Shown: positions 46,217 through 53,822 of the stretch, in pieces | How the letters are laid out: the number at the start of each line of letters is the position of its first letter | How positions within the stretch are numbered: position 1 is the stretch's first letter | From: Mycolicibacterium peregrinum | GTDB lineage: Bacteria; Actinomycetota; Actinomycetes; Mycobacteriales; Mycobacteriaceae | DNA: 64,000 bases | Reading direction: 5' to 3' | Assembly (NCBI RefSeq): GCF_001665785.1 | Contig: NZ_LZSO01000012.1 | Coordinates: 397,967-461,966 of the forward strand | Translations under genes and position numbers: made by a program | The notes under the pieces: generated by a model | Databases searched by the model: none | Told to the model about the DNA's origin: nothing | What the model saw: only the letters and a program-made list of their open reading frames with translations

Positions 46217-46693
46217 GTGACACCGATCAAGCTGGGAACCCAGGCCATCGGCGCTGCGGGTGAGCTACTGGTGCAGTACCAGCTGCTCAAGCTCGGCATC
46301 GACAGCGCCCGGCTCACCACCGACTCCGGCATCGACTTGGTGATGTACGTGCCGGGTCACCAGTCGGCAGCAACGATTCAGGTCAAGGCGAACGTCGCGC
46401 CGAAGCCCGCCGGTGGCAAGGGCAAAGAACTGCTCAGTTGGCCGTTTCCCGATGACTCCAAGGCGCAGTGGCTGGCATGCGTTGATCTGTCTACTGACAG
46501 TGCGTGGCTGTTCCGTATAGATGAGGCGCGCAGGCTCGCTCAGCAGAAGCACGCTGGCGGCACGCGGCTGCTGTACTTCTACACCGACGAGTCGGTCGGA
46601 CCGAAGGCGCTTCGCGTGAGCGACATGACCGGCCACCGGCTCGAAGCCGCTATCTCGAAGCTGCTCGGCGGGCAGCAAAGGCAGCTGCCATGA
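46217..46693 (+). CDS. PD-(D/E)XK nuclease-fold protein (Hjc/DUF4365-like)
   Basis: A 158-residue protein from a GTG start. The pattern GAAGELLVQYQLLKLG (Glu16), SGIDLV (Asp40) and TIQVKAN (Gln55, Lys57) fits the E-D-QxK arrangement of archaeal Holliday-junction resolvase-like and DUF4365-type nucleases, in which a Glu of the ExK motif is replaced by Gln. It overlaps the next gene by 4 bases and follows the GHKL-nuclease gene by 53 bases. Either a structure-specific nuclease or a nonspecific defence effector; the role is inferred from neighbours. Confidence 0.65.
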   Translation: MTPIKLGTQAIGAAGELLVQYQLLKLGIDSARLTTDSGIDLVMYVPGHQSAATIQVKANVAPKPAGGKGKELLSWPFPDDSKAQWLACVDLSTDSAWLFRIDEARRLAQQKHAGGTRLLYFYTDESVGPKALRVSDMTGHRLEAAISKLLGGQQRQLP

Positions 46694-47175
46694 CGACCGA
46701 TCCCGTTGACCTGACCGGCTTCACCGGCTGGGTGCCGTTCGCCGACCTGCCCAGCGCCGACGTGCCGACCGGGCCGGGTGTGTACGTCGTCGTGCGACCC
46801 AGCGACGACCCGCCGGCATTCCTCGACGTCTCGCCTGCTGGGCACTTCAAAGGCAAAGACCCGACAGTGCCCGTCGCCGAGCTGCGGGCGCTGTGGGTGC
46901 CCGGCACCCGAATCGTCTACATCGGCAAGGCCAGCCTCGGAGGCAGCGGCAGACGCGGGCTGCGTAAACGACTCGATGAGTACCGCCGATTCGGTGCGGG
47001 TGAGCCGGTCGGCCACTCCGGCGGGCGGCGCATCTGGCAGCTAGCCGACCACGACGCGCTGTTGGTCGGTTGGCGCGTCACGTCCGACGCCGACGCGCCG
47101 ATGATCGAGACCAAGATGATTGCTCAATTCCGCGCCCACTACGGGCTCCGGCCCTTCGCCAATATGCGCAACTGA
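46690..47175 (+). CDS. GIY-YIG nuclease-like protein
   Basis: A 161-residue protein coupled to the previous gene by ATGA overlap. The GIY-like strand is GPGVYVVV (Gly30, Val31, Tyr32) and the YIG strand is VYIGKA (77-79), with Arg residues in GLRKRLDEYRRF, a His/Arg-containing GHSGGRRIW, and the Glu in MIETKMIAQF (about 141), followed by the ending PFANMRN. The order fits the GIY-YIG endonuclease fold. The insertion between the two strands is long. A role in restriction of foreign DNA together with the two genes upstream is inferred. Confidence 0.72.
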   Translation: MTTDPVDLTGFTGWVPFADLPSADVPTGPGVYVVVRPSDDPPAFLDVSPAGHFKGKDPTVPVAELRALWVPGTRIVYIGKASLGGSGRRGLRKRLDEYRRFGAGEPVGHSGGRRIWQLADHDALLVGWRVTSDADAPMIETKMIAQFRAHYGLRPFANMRN

Positions 47176-47281
47176 CCTGCGGACTTCACTCGCCAAGATT
47201 CACACCCTTGTCGGGGGAATTGCTCAGTGCTGCAACGCATTTAGATCTCAGCTTGCATGTCGGAGTGGCATAATGGGCGCT

Positions 47282-47548
47282 ATGACTGCCAGCGCATCGA
47301 CCCCAGCCCACCCGCGTTCGCGTCCGATGGAGTCGTGGCGCGCCCGCAAGGCCGTGCTCGCCAGCCGTGGAGAGGCAGACGGCCCTCGGGTTACCGAATG
47401 TGCTGCGGCCCTGAGCTTCTGGCGTCGCCGCACGTTCCTGATAAGAGACACGGGGTTGACCCCCGAGCGTGCTGATGCACTGCTCGACTTGATCGACACC
47501 GACGCAGAGCGCGCCGGGCCTGCTGACGCTGCGGCGGTGGCCCAGTGA
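47282..47548 (+). CDS. Small hypothetical protein
   Basis: An 88-residue basic protein from the ATG at 47282; an alternative ATG at 47273 adds three residues. It has an Arg-rich N-terminus and a helical C-terminus (GLTPERADALLDLIDTD). No domain is recognised. It overlaps the next gene by 4 bases (GTGA). Confidence 0.5.
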   Translation: MTASASTPAHPRSRPMESWRARKAVLASRGEADGPRVTECAAALSFWRRRTFLIRDTGLTPERADALLDLIDTDAERAGPADAAAVAQ

Positions 47549-48174
47549 CACCGCGCCGGTACTCGCAGGTTGAGCTGCGCCGCCGTCGCCGTGCGCATCT
47601 GCCGACAGTCAACACCGGGAAGTTCTCGCTGTCCCGTGAGATCGCCGACGTGGCCGGGCCGCTGGCCGCGCAGGTCGCCGCCCTGCCCAATCCGTTGCAG
47701 CTGCGGCGTCCGATCCTCGCCTACGCCGATTCGGCGCATGAGGCTGCGGGAACCGTCACCGGCTGGGAGGCGGAGCGCGATGCGCGCCGACGCACCGAGC
47801 ACCTGGCCGATGACGAGGGCAAGCGCCGGTATGCGGTGACGACGTTGATCGACCTCGCTCCGCGCCCGGCCCTGCCGGAAATCACTGACGAGATGATCGC
47901 TGACGGTTCGTGGGCTACGGCGCTGACCGAGATGGTCGCCCCGGTCGACGCTGCGCTGAGCGACCTGCTGGCGAGGGCCTTCCCGCCCGGCGCGCCTCCG
48001 CTGCGCGGCCAGCCGTCGCGCTCCGACCGGCTGGACCGCCTGCTGCGCGAGACCGTCGACCGGGCCGCGCTGAGTCTTGAGCGGGCACTCGACGCCGCCG
48101 AGAAGCAGACCCCGGCTCCGACCGCCAAGCCCGATCCTCGCGCCGAACTCGAAGCGATGGGCATCGAGGTCTGA
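47545..48174 (+). CDS. Hypothetical helical protein
   Basis: A 209-residue protein from a GTG start, with a basic N-terminus (RRYSQVELRRRRRAHL) and otherwise long amphipathic helices. It might be a structural or scaffolding-type protein of the element, but no family can be named. It is coupled to the gene upstream. Confidence 0.5.
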   Translation: MTPRRYSQVELRRRRRAHLPTVNTGKFSLSREIADVAGPLAAQVAALPNPLQLRRPILAYADSAHEAAGTVTGWEAERDARRRTEHLADDEGKRRYAVTTLIDLAPRPALPEITDEMIADGSWATALTEMVAPVDAALSDLLARAFPPGAPPLRGQPSRSDRLDRLLRETVDRAALSLERALDAAEKQTPAPTAKPDPRAELEAMGIEV

Positions 48175-48208
48175 GACCGCCAATCCGCCAGAGAGGAAAC
48201 GACTTCCG

Positions 48209-48448
48209 ATGACTGCCCCGGCTCCTTATCAAGGCCCGCGTTGCCGGTCCTGCAATGGTCCGTGCTGGCAGTACAAGGGCGACGTCTGGGGTTACACCTG
48301 CACGCCGTGCATTGAGCGGCACCAGGCGGAAGCTGCGGCCAGGGCGGACGCTCGCGACCAGAAGGCCCGCAAGCGGACTCTCTCGAAGTTGCACAACAAC
48401 AACGACTCTCCTCGCGTCTCGAAGGTGGGCGTCGGGGCGGTGATCTGA
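48209..48448 (+). CDS. Small zinc-ribbon-like protein
   Basis: A 79-residue protein with CRSCNGPCW and CTPC motifs giving a likely four-Cys zinc site in the first 40 residues, followed by a basic helix (RDQKARKRTLSKLH). RBS agaggaaa precedes the ATG at 48209. Such small Cys-rich proteins are common in actinophages. Partner unknown. Confidence 0.55.
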   Translation: MTAPAPYQGPRCRSCNGPCWQYKGDVWGYTCTPCIERHQAEAAARADARDQKARKRTLSKLHNNNDSPRVSKVGVGAVI

Positions 48449-48508
48449 GCTATGTGCCGATCGCCCCGACGTTCCGCCGATAACACTCGCCCGAAAGGAC
48501 AACACCAG

Positions 48509-49093
48509 ATGACTACCAAGACTCGTCGCCCATTGACATGGACCGACCTCACCGACCGCGAACAGATGAGCCTGCGCCTCGCCGTTCATGAGAGTTCTCA
48601 CGCCGTCGCCGGGGCGCTCCTCGGTGGGCGGGTGCGGTCGGCGGTCCTCACAAACAGCCGAGTGTGGGGCGTGGACGGCCTGACGACGTTCGAGGAGACT
48701 CCTCTGGGCAGTTCGCCTGCCATCGCCTATGCGGGACCGTACGGCGAGGCGCGGTGGCTCGAAGGCCGTCATTCCTCTCGCCGGACGATGCTCGCCCTGA
48801 TGCACGGCAGCGGCCACGGGGACCATCGGGCCATCTGCGCGGCTGCCGCGTCGGCGGACGTGTACGGCTACGGCAACACGTCAGCGGAGGCTCGGCGGAC
48901 GGTGCAGCCCTTGCTGGAACGTGCGTGGCCTGCCGTCGTCAACCTCGCTCACAAGATTCACGTCGATGGGGAGGCGACCCAGGACGACGTGTGCAAGGCG
49001 CTGGGCATCACCGACGGCGGCGGGACGGGCAGCAGCCAGATCGCCAGTCTGCGTGCCGGATTGCGCACGGTTCCGCCAATCGCCGTCGCCTGA
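48509..49093 (+). CDS. HExxH metallopeptidase-like protein (M41-type)
   Basis: A 194-residue protein from the ATG at 48509 (RBS gaaagga). The motif VHESSHAVAGALLGG has HExxH (27-31) in the context seen in FtsH-type M41 peptidases, and IAYAGPYGEARWLEG resembles the third-ligand region of that family. No AAA domain or membrane helix is present. It could cleave a regulator or host protein, as ImmA-type proteases do in mobile elements, but no repressor partner can be named. Confidence 0.6.
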   Translation: MTTKTRRPLTWTDLTDREQMSLRLAVHESSHAVAGALLGGRVRSAVLTNSRVWGVDGLTTFEETPLGSSPAIAYAGPYGEARWLEGRHSSRRTMLALMHGSGHGDHRAICAAAASADVYGYGNTSAEARRTVQPLLERAWPAVVNLAHKIHVDGEATQDDVCKALGITDGGGTGSSQIASLRAGLRTVPPIAVA

Positions 49094-49155
49094 CCCAACC
49101 TCCCACAGCCACCAAGGTCTCCGCCACCAACGACACCAACACCGAGGAGACCACC

Positions 49156-49401
49156 ATGACCCCCATCGACCGCCGTCACGTCAACTACCTGGGTGACTAC
49201 TGCGAGCACTGCAACCCCGCCGGAGATCAGGCCGACAGCTGCGTTCGTCTGTCCACCCTGGTCGAGCCTGATGCCGTGACCTGGCATGGCGACCGGCGCG
49301 TGACGTGTCAGTACGCCTGCGATCACTGCGGCCATCGGTGGACGCGATCTGACCTGTGGAGCGCCGAACAGGCCGGGTTCGACCAGAAGGGTGCAGCGTG
49401 A
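49156..49401 (+). CDS. Small Cys/His-rich protein
   Basis: An 81-residue protein with CEHC (near 16-19) and CDHC (near 55-58) pairs plus two other Cys, suggesting one zinc-binding site of the zinc-ribbon type. The ATG at 49156 is preceded by gaggaga. It overlaps the large terminase start by 4 bases (GTGA), so it is in the same operon. Confidence 0.55.
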   Translation: MTPIDRRHVNYLGDYCEHCNPAGDQADSCVRLSTLVEPDAVTWHGDRRVTCQYACDHCGHRWTRSDLWSAEQAGFDQKGAA

Positions 49402-50906
49402 ACATCGAGGCAATCAGCATGTTGACGACCGCCCGTGCGCTGCGGGCCGGTCGGAGCCGCCCACGGCCCACCAGCCCTGCCGATCTGGCGCGGCGACTCG
49501 ACCCGACGTTCCGCATCGTGCCGGTGACTCGATTGCTGTCGGACATCGCCGTGAAGGCCGTCGAACAACCCGATCAACGAGACATCGTGACGTGTCCACC
49601 CCGCAGCGGAAAATCGCGGCTCCTGTCGATCTGGACGCCAGTGTGGGCGTTGATGCGCAGCCCCGACATGTCGATCATGGTCGTGTCGTACTCGGATGAA
49701 TTGGCCCAAGCGCACTCCCGTGAAATCCGGCGCATCGTCAACGAGCACTCCGACTACCTCGGCTACTCGATCGCTGCCGACAAGTCGAGCGTGGGGCGGT
49801 GGGCCGTGGAAGGTCGACGCGGCGGGTTGCTGGCCGGTGGAATCCAGAGCGGAGCAACCGGGTTCGGTGCCGATCTGCTCGTCATTGATGACCCGGTGAA
49901 GGATGCCGCCGAGGCCGACTCCGCCGCGCATCGCAAGCGCGTGCTGGGCGAGTATCGGTCCAGCCTGTCCACTCGCCTGCATCCCGGCGGGTCGACACTG
50001 CTGGGGATGACGAGGTGGCACGAACGCGACCTCGCGGGCGAACTGATCGACGCGGAGCCGGACGTGTGGATCCACACCAACGTGCCCGCCGTCGCCGAGA
50101 CCGGCGTGCCTGACGTGCTTGGCCGTGAGCCGGGTGCCGCGATGACCTCGGCGCTAGGGTTCACCGCTGACCACTTCGCCGCCGCTCGACGCACCTCTGG
50201 TGAGCGCGCCTGGTGGGCGCTGTACGAGGGGGTGCCCTCGGCACCGGAAGGTGGTCTCGTCAAGCGGGAGTGGCTGGAACGGTGGCGGCTGCCTGCAGCG
50301 CCGACCGGCCCGGTGAAGACGGTGATCGGCGTCGACCCGTCGGACTCCGGCTCCGGCGACCGCTGCGGCATCGTGGCGGCGAGCCTCACGGCGGAGGGCG
50401 TGGTGGCCGTGATCGCCGACGTCTCCGCACCGATGACCTCTGATCAATGGGCCAGGGCCGCTGTCGATCTCGCGGTCGACGTCGGCGCATCACAGATAGC
50501 TGTGGAGGGCTTCGCCGCCGCCGCGACCTATCAGCGCGTGGTCAAGGACGCACTGCGCCGGGCCAAGTTCAACCGCCCCATTAACGTCACCACCTGGCCT
50601 CCGAAGGGCAGCGGACGCGGGGGCGGTGATGCGATGGCCCGGTCGTCGGCACTGCTGCAGGGCCTCGAAGTCGGCACCACCCGCATCGCCGGGCACCTGC
50701 CCGACCTCGAACAGGCGGCGGTGACGTGGCAGGCGGGGCAGCACCAGCCCGACAGCCTCGCCGCCGTAGTCGTGGCCCATGACGTGCTGGTCCACTCGAT
50801 CGGTCAGCAGTGGGGCTTCGCGTCGCCGGTCGACACCGAGCGGCGGATGCGCGAAGGCACGATCACGTCGATGCCGGAGTACCTTCGCCGCCGCATCCCC
50901 GGTTAG
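49398..50906 (+). CDS. Terminase large subunit-like protein
   Basis: A 502-residue protein with both halves of a phage packaging motor. ATPase: Walker A CPPRSGKS (about 66-73) and Walker B LLVIDDP (Asp164, Asp165). RNase H-like nuclease: Asp313 in VIGVDPSDSG, Glu370 in IAVEGF, and Asp452 in PDSLAAVVVAHD. All motif residues appear intact, so the gene is probably functional. It is coupled to the Cys-rich gene before it. No portal, capsid or protease gene follows; the next gene is on the other strand. Packaging would need a helper phage's capsid and portal. Confidence 0.85.
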   Translation: MNIEAISMLTTARALRAGRSRPRPTSPADLARRLDPTFRIVPVTRLLSDIAVKAVEQPDQRDIVTCPPRSGKSRLLSIWTPVWALMRSPDMSIMVVSYSDELAQAHSREIRRIVNEHSDYLGYSIAADKSSVGRWAVEGRRGGLLAGGIQSGATGFGADLLVIDDPVKDAAEADSAAHRKRVLGEYRSSLSTRLHPGGSTLLGMTRWHERDLAGELIDAEPDVWIHTNVPAVAETGVPDVLGREPGAAMTSALGFTADHFAAARRTSGERAWWALYEGVPSAPEGGLVKREWLERWRLPAAPTGPVKTVIGVDPSDSGSGDRCGIVAASLTAEGVVAVIADVSAPMTSDQWARAAVDLAVDVGASQIAVEGFAAAATYQRVVKDALRRAKFNRPINVTTWPPKGSGRGGGDAMARSSALLQGLEVGTTRIAGHLPDLEQAAVTWQAGQHQPDSLAAVVVAHDVLVHSIGQQWGFASPVDTERRMREGTITSMPEYLRRRIPG

Positions 50907-50914
50907 CTGACACA

Positions 50915-51718
50915 TCAGACCTGCGAGGGCCAGGTGCCGATGTCCCACCTGTTGATAGTCCAGTAGGAGTTCGCAATCTCGCTTGCCGGAGCTGTGAATG
51001 AGACGTCGCACACGGTGGTTTCACCCACTCGCGGGCGATCATTTTGACACGCAACCTTCGGGTCCGTGCCGTGTGACTCGTCCATCTGGTTCTTGGGTGC
51101 AGTCGTCCCCGGCTGAAATATGAACGACTGGCTCTCAGCAATCCCCTCGTCAAAGCCCTTGTCCTCGACCCGGTGAACTGTCACCTTGCTGGTGATCGTG
51201 ACGTTCTTGCCGCCGTCGGAGGTAGTGAGCTGCGGAGGGCCGCTGACCGCAAACTGGTACTCGGTGAACGCACCGCCAGAGGGCACCGGTGACAACTGGC
51301 CGAACGGCACCCTGTCATACGCCGTGCTCGGCCATTGGCCGTCCGCCGGAGCACTGGCCCACGGCCCGGCGCGCTCACTCGGCTCTTGCGAGGAGCCGTT
51401 GCCGCTGCTGGTGGCCCTGTCGGTCGAGCGGTCGCTGCTGCAGGCGTGAATCATTAGGCCAAACACAACGAGCGCCGCCAGCAACCACAGGAACGGGTGC
51501 TTGGTCCGGCGAGTGCCCCGGCTGCGACGCCCTCGACCGCCACCGATGGTCTTGGTGTCGTACAGCCCGACGCCCGGCACCCGAACGGTGCGGCGCGCTC
51601 GCCCGTCGGCTCCCAGGCTCAGCCGGAACGGACCTCCGCCCACACTGCTTGACAGACCCCGCTGGCTCAGCGTGAAGCGGAACGGCCCTGATTTCTTGGA
51701 CTTGCGGAACTGGACCAC
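50915..51718 (-). CDS. DUF4236 protein with a membrane anchor
   Basis: A 267-residue protein. The N-terminal 55 residues are a DUF4236 domain (KKSGPFRFTLSQRGLSSSVGG...VPGVGLY), a small beta-rich module often fused to other parts in membrane proteins. One transmembrane helix follows (FLWLLAALVVFGLMIHACSS, about 75-94), then an extracytoplasmic domain with several Cys and beta strands. The DUF is common on mobile elements, sometimes near defence genes. Role unknown. It is on the opposite strand to the terminase. Confidence 0.65.
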   Translation of the reverse strand: MVQFRKSKKSGPFRFTLSQRGLSSSVGGGPFRLSLGADGRARRTVRVPGVGLYDTKTIGGGRGRRSRGTRRTKHPFLWLLAALVVFGLMIHACSSDRSTDRATSSGNGSSQEPSERAGPWASAPADGQWPSTAYDRVPFGQLSPVPSGGAFTEYQFAVSGPPQLTTSDGGKNVTITSKVTVHRVEDKGFDEGIAESQSFIFQPGTTAPKNQMDESHGTDPKVACQNDRPRVGETTVCDVSFTAPASEIANSYWTINRWDIGTWPSQV

Positions 51719-51859
51719 CCGTACCCCCTGTCGCTGATGGTGAGCCTATACAAGGGGTTCGACGGGCCGAATGCGATTCGGGAGGCCGCCCGGGCGACTC
51801 GACGCCGGGTAGCTCGAACCCGCTGCGTGTTGTCGGTACGGTCCTGCATACTTCCGCTC

Positions 51860-52522
51860 ATGACGGACACGGGGGAAGACGGACGGGCCTACGACAATTG
51901 GGCAAAATATCGGTCGGAGTGGTGGACGCGCTACTTCACCGATGAGTTGGCGCACTTCTGGCCGCCGCAGCTCGACCAGGCTGAGATAGATGCCAACAAC
52001 TATCGCTGGTTGTCACGCACCGATGTGTTCCGCATCGCCGCCACCGAATCTGAGCACCGCGAACTGCACACGGCGGTCGCCGCCTACGTGTGGGGTCTCG
52101 GCAAGAATGCCTACTCCATTGGCCGACTGGTTCGCGCCTTCACCACAAACGCCGACACCGTGGAGGACAACCTGCGCAAGGCGGCGTCGACCCTCATCAG
52201 CGAGGGCGCGGTAGCCGCGTACGAATCGATGCTGCGAGGCGGCTCCGCGCAAACCAAGTTCATGGGTCCGGCGTACTTCACGAAGTTCCTGTTCTTCATC
52301 GGCTACCAGAACCCCGAGGTGACCGGCTTGCGCCCGCTGATCCTCGACAAGCGGGTCGCAACGGCGCTGCGGAGCCGTGGCGTGTTCGGCCCAAAAGCCG
52401 GTGACGCCGACTGGCCGAGCAACCTGTACGAGCGATACCTGGCCTATTGCCAGGAGCAGAATCCCGGCGACCCAGAGACTGTCGAGGCTGACCTGTTCAA
52501 CGAGGGCCGCGCCGCTGATTGA
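51860..52522 (+). CDS. Probable OGG-fold DNA glycosylase-like protein
   Basis: A 220-residue protein from the ATG at 51860. The segment MGPAYFTKFLFFIGY, followed by LRPLILDKRVATALRSRGV, resembles the helix-hairpin-helix and catalytic region of 8-oxoguanine glycosylase OGG-fold proteins, in which a Lys in the first helix (TKF) and an Asp in ILDKRV act together. Several such proteins are found near phage-defence genes. Cleavage of modified phage DNA bases is a possible role. Assignment is by motif only. It is the last gene before the right attachment region. Confidence 0.55.
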   Translation: MTDTGEDGRAYDNWAKYRSEWWTRYFTDELAHFWPPQLDQAEIDANNYRWLSRTDVFRIAATESEHRELHTAVAAYVWGLGKNAYSIGRLVRAFTTNADTVEDNLRKAASTLISEGAVAAYESMLRGGSAQTKFMGPAYFTKFLFFIGYQNPEVTGLRPLILDKRVATALRSRGVFGPKAGDADWPSNLYERYLAYCQEQNPGDPETVEADLFNEGRAAD

Positions 52523-52636
52523 GGTGTGGCCTCACCGCTTCCAGTCGACGTCGACGGTGGTCGTTTCGATGCGCTCGCGGCCCTCAGCGTCGCGCTTGAT
52601 CCCGCCTATATTGCTCGAACACTTGCACGAACCGAC

Positions 52637-52657
52637 CCCCCGCTAGGCCGAAAATAG
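52637..52657 (+). repeat. Inner direct repeat, right copy
   Basis: Identical 21-base match to 37247-37267 in the same orientation. Here the core extends to a perfect inverted repeat, CTAGGCC and GGCCTAG around a 7-base loop (52643-52663). It lies 133 bases inside attR, whereas the left copy is 54 bases inside attL. Confidence 0.75.
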
Positions 52658-52670
52658 GCCTAGACGCGGC

Positions 52671-52710
52671 GATACGCCCCGATACGAGACGATACGAGAA
52701 GGTACGCCGA
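52671..52710 (+). repeat. Four phased GATACG repeats (arm-type or Xis sites)
   Basis: GATACG occurs at 52671, 52681 and 52691, and GGTACG at 52701, exactly one per 10 bases, each followed by CCCC, AGAC, AGAA and CCGA. One copy per helical turn on one face of the DNA is the pattern of cooperatively bound excisionase or integrase arm sites. No comparable array is seen near the left end. Confidence 0.6.
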
Positions 52711-52790
52711 GGAATGAAAGCCGCTGTGCTGGAGGCGATTTCGGAAACTCGGCAAGACGGCGCAATACGCACTAGACATACCGATATAGA

Positions 52791-52836
52791 TTTACACACC
52801 AGCGGTCGGCGGTTCGATACCGTCCGCGCCCACCAT
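52791..52836 (+). repeat. attR: 3' half of tRNA-Val, right boundary
   Basis: Forty-six bases that match the 3' half of the tRNA-Val gene (43 identical). The T-stem here reads GGCGG/CCGTC with loop TTCGATA; pairing is intact even though two bases differ from the working tRNA. There is no 5' half, so it is not a gene. It marks the right end of the element, giving about 15.6 kb in total. Confidence 0.9.
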
Positions 52837-52849
52837 CAAATTCCCGGTC

Positions 52850-53353
52850 CTACGACCACACCGGCTTCGCGCGTTGCAGCGCAAGCCGTTGCCCGCGCAT
52901 GGCGGTCTCGCCCCGGCACGACGGGCTGTCCCGGGAGAACTTCATGTTCACGAATCCCGTGAGATCGGCCCGGATGACGTATTTGAACGGCACCGGGCCC
53001 GTCTTGTAGTCGGGGCTGCCGGGCCGGCACTGCATGCCGGGGTCGACGCGCTCACCGACCCACGCGCCCTGGTGCCGATCGGCGGCGGGGTCCCAGGCCA
53101 GGTCCAGCTGCCAGGTGCCCTCGGGAGCGGGTGAGAGCACGTGCAGACACTGTGGACCGCACCCCGACAACGTCCAGTTGTAGGGCTCCGGCGCACGGTC
53201 GGCCGAGGTCTCGGTGACGGTGTAGAGACCCGGCCGAGGCAGCGGCGGAACCGGTGTCTGCGGGGCGGCGGCCGGCGGGCCGGATGACTGGAGGCCGCCG
53301 ATCGCGAAACCGATTGCCAGGGAAGCGGCAACCGGGGCAATGAGCTCTTTCAA
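52850..53353 (-). CDS. Secreted protein of unknown function
   Basis: A 167-residue protein with an N-terminal signal-type segment (IAPVAASLAIGFAIGGL) and a Pro-rich linker (AAAPQTPVPPLPRPG). The mature part has four cysteines (CGPQC, CRPG, CRGE), likely two disulfides. The start is set at a TTG because GGAGG lies 5 bases before it. Its stop is 14 bases from attR, so it is the first gene of the host backbone after the element. Confidence 0.65.
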   Translation of the reverse strand: MKELIAPVAASLAIGFAIGGLQSSGPPAAAPQTPVPPLPRPGLYTVTETSADRAPEPYNWTLSGCGPQCLHVLSPAPEGTWQLDLAWDPAADRHQGAWVGERVDPGMQCRPGSPDYKTGPVPFKYVIRADLTGFVNMKFSRDSPSCRGETAMRGQRLALQRAKPVWS

Positions 53354-53414
53354 GGGTTCCTCCGCGTGGGATCATATCCACGGGCTCGGCGATACCCTGC
53401 CGCACGACCCGAAT

Positions 53415-53807
53415 TCACGCTCCGGCGAAGAACTCCAGCGCGATGCCGTCGGGATCGCGGAAACTGAGCCCCGACCCGTACGGTGCGTCGACGATCCCGC
53501 CGTGGGCGATACCCAGGCCGTCGAGTCGGTCCACCCAGGCCTGCAGTTCCTCACGTGATGCGCAGCCGAAGCCGACGTGGTCCAAGCCCACCCGGAACTC
53601 GCTGAAACGTCCATCTGGGGCCGGGGTCTGGTGCTGGTGGATGCCGAACAGCGTGCCGCCGTCCAGCAGCCACACCAGGTGATGGAAGCCGGCGTCGGTG
53701 TCCTCGTCGAGCACCGGGTCGGCGTCGAACAGGGCTTGGTACCACGGCCCGCTGATCGCCAGATCGCGAACGGTGACCGCCACATGAGCCAGTGCCGGAA
53801 ACGCCAT
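53415..53807 (-). CDS. Glyoxalase/VOC-family protein
   Basis: A 130-residue protein with the paired beta-alpha-beta-beta-beta repeats of the vicinal oxygen chelate fold. Likely metal ligands are His9 (LAHVAVTV), a His in VGLDHVGFG and Glu in GIALEFFAG. The ending DPDGIALEFFAGA is typical. It could be an isomerase, dioxygenase or resistance-type protein; substrate unknown. It is 15 bases downstream of the MpaB-type gene and shares its operon. Confidence 0.8.
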   Translation of the reverse strand: MAFPALAHVAVTVRDLAISGPWYQALFDADPVLDEDTDAGFHHLVWLLDGGTLFGIHQHQTPAPDGRFSEFRVGLDHVGFGCASREELQAWVDRLDGLGIAHGGIVDAPYGSGLSFRDPDGIALEFFAGA

Positions 53808-53822
53808 GTTTCGCCTCCTGAG

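Larger units (their letters stand above)
52523..52849. other. Right-end attachment region without genes
   Basis: This 327-base gap contains the right copy of the inner direct repeat, a run of four phased GATACG-type repeats, and attR. No coding sequence is supported; the short open frame that crosses attR (52714 onward) has no homology-like features. Confidence 0.75.

Noticed and set aside
46690..47175. Homing endonuclease
   Set aside because: There is no intron or interrupted host gene around it, and it is coupled to a nuclease-type gene in a cassette; a defence-type role fits better.
52791..52836. A second tRNA-Val gene
   Set aside because: Only the 3' half is present; there is no acceptor 5' strand or D-arm, so it is attR.
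52714..52962. A small gene crossing attR
   Set aside because: The frame crosses a recombination junction, its start lacks a clear ribosome site and the product has no family features.
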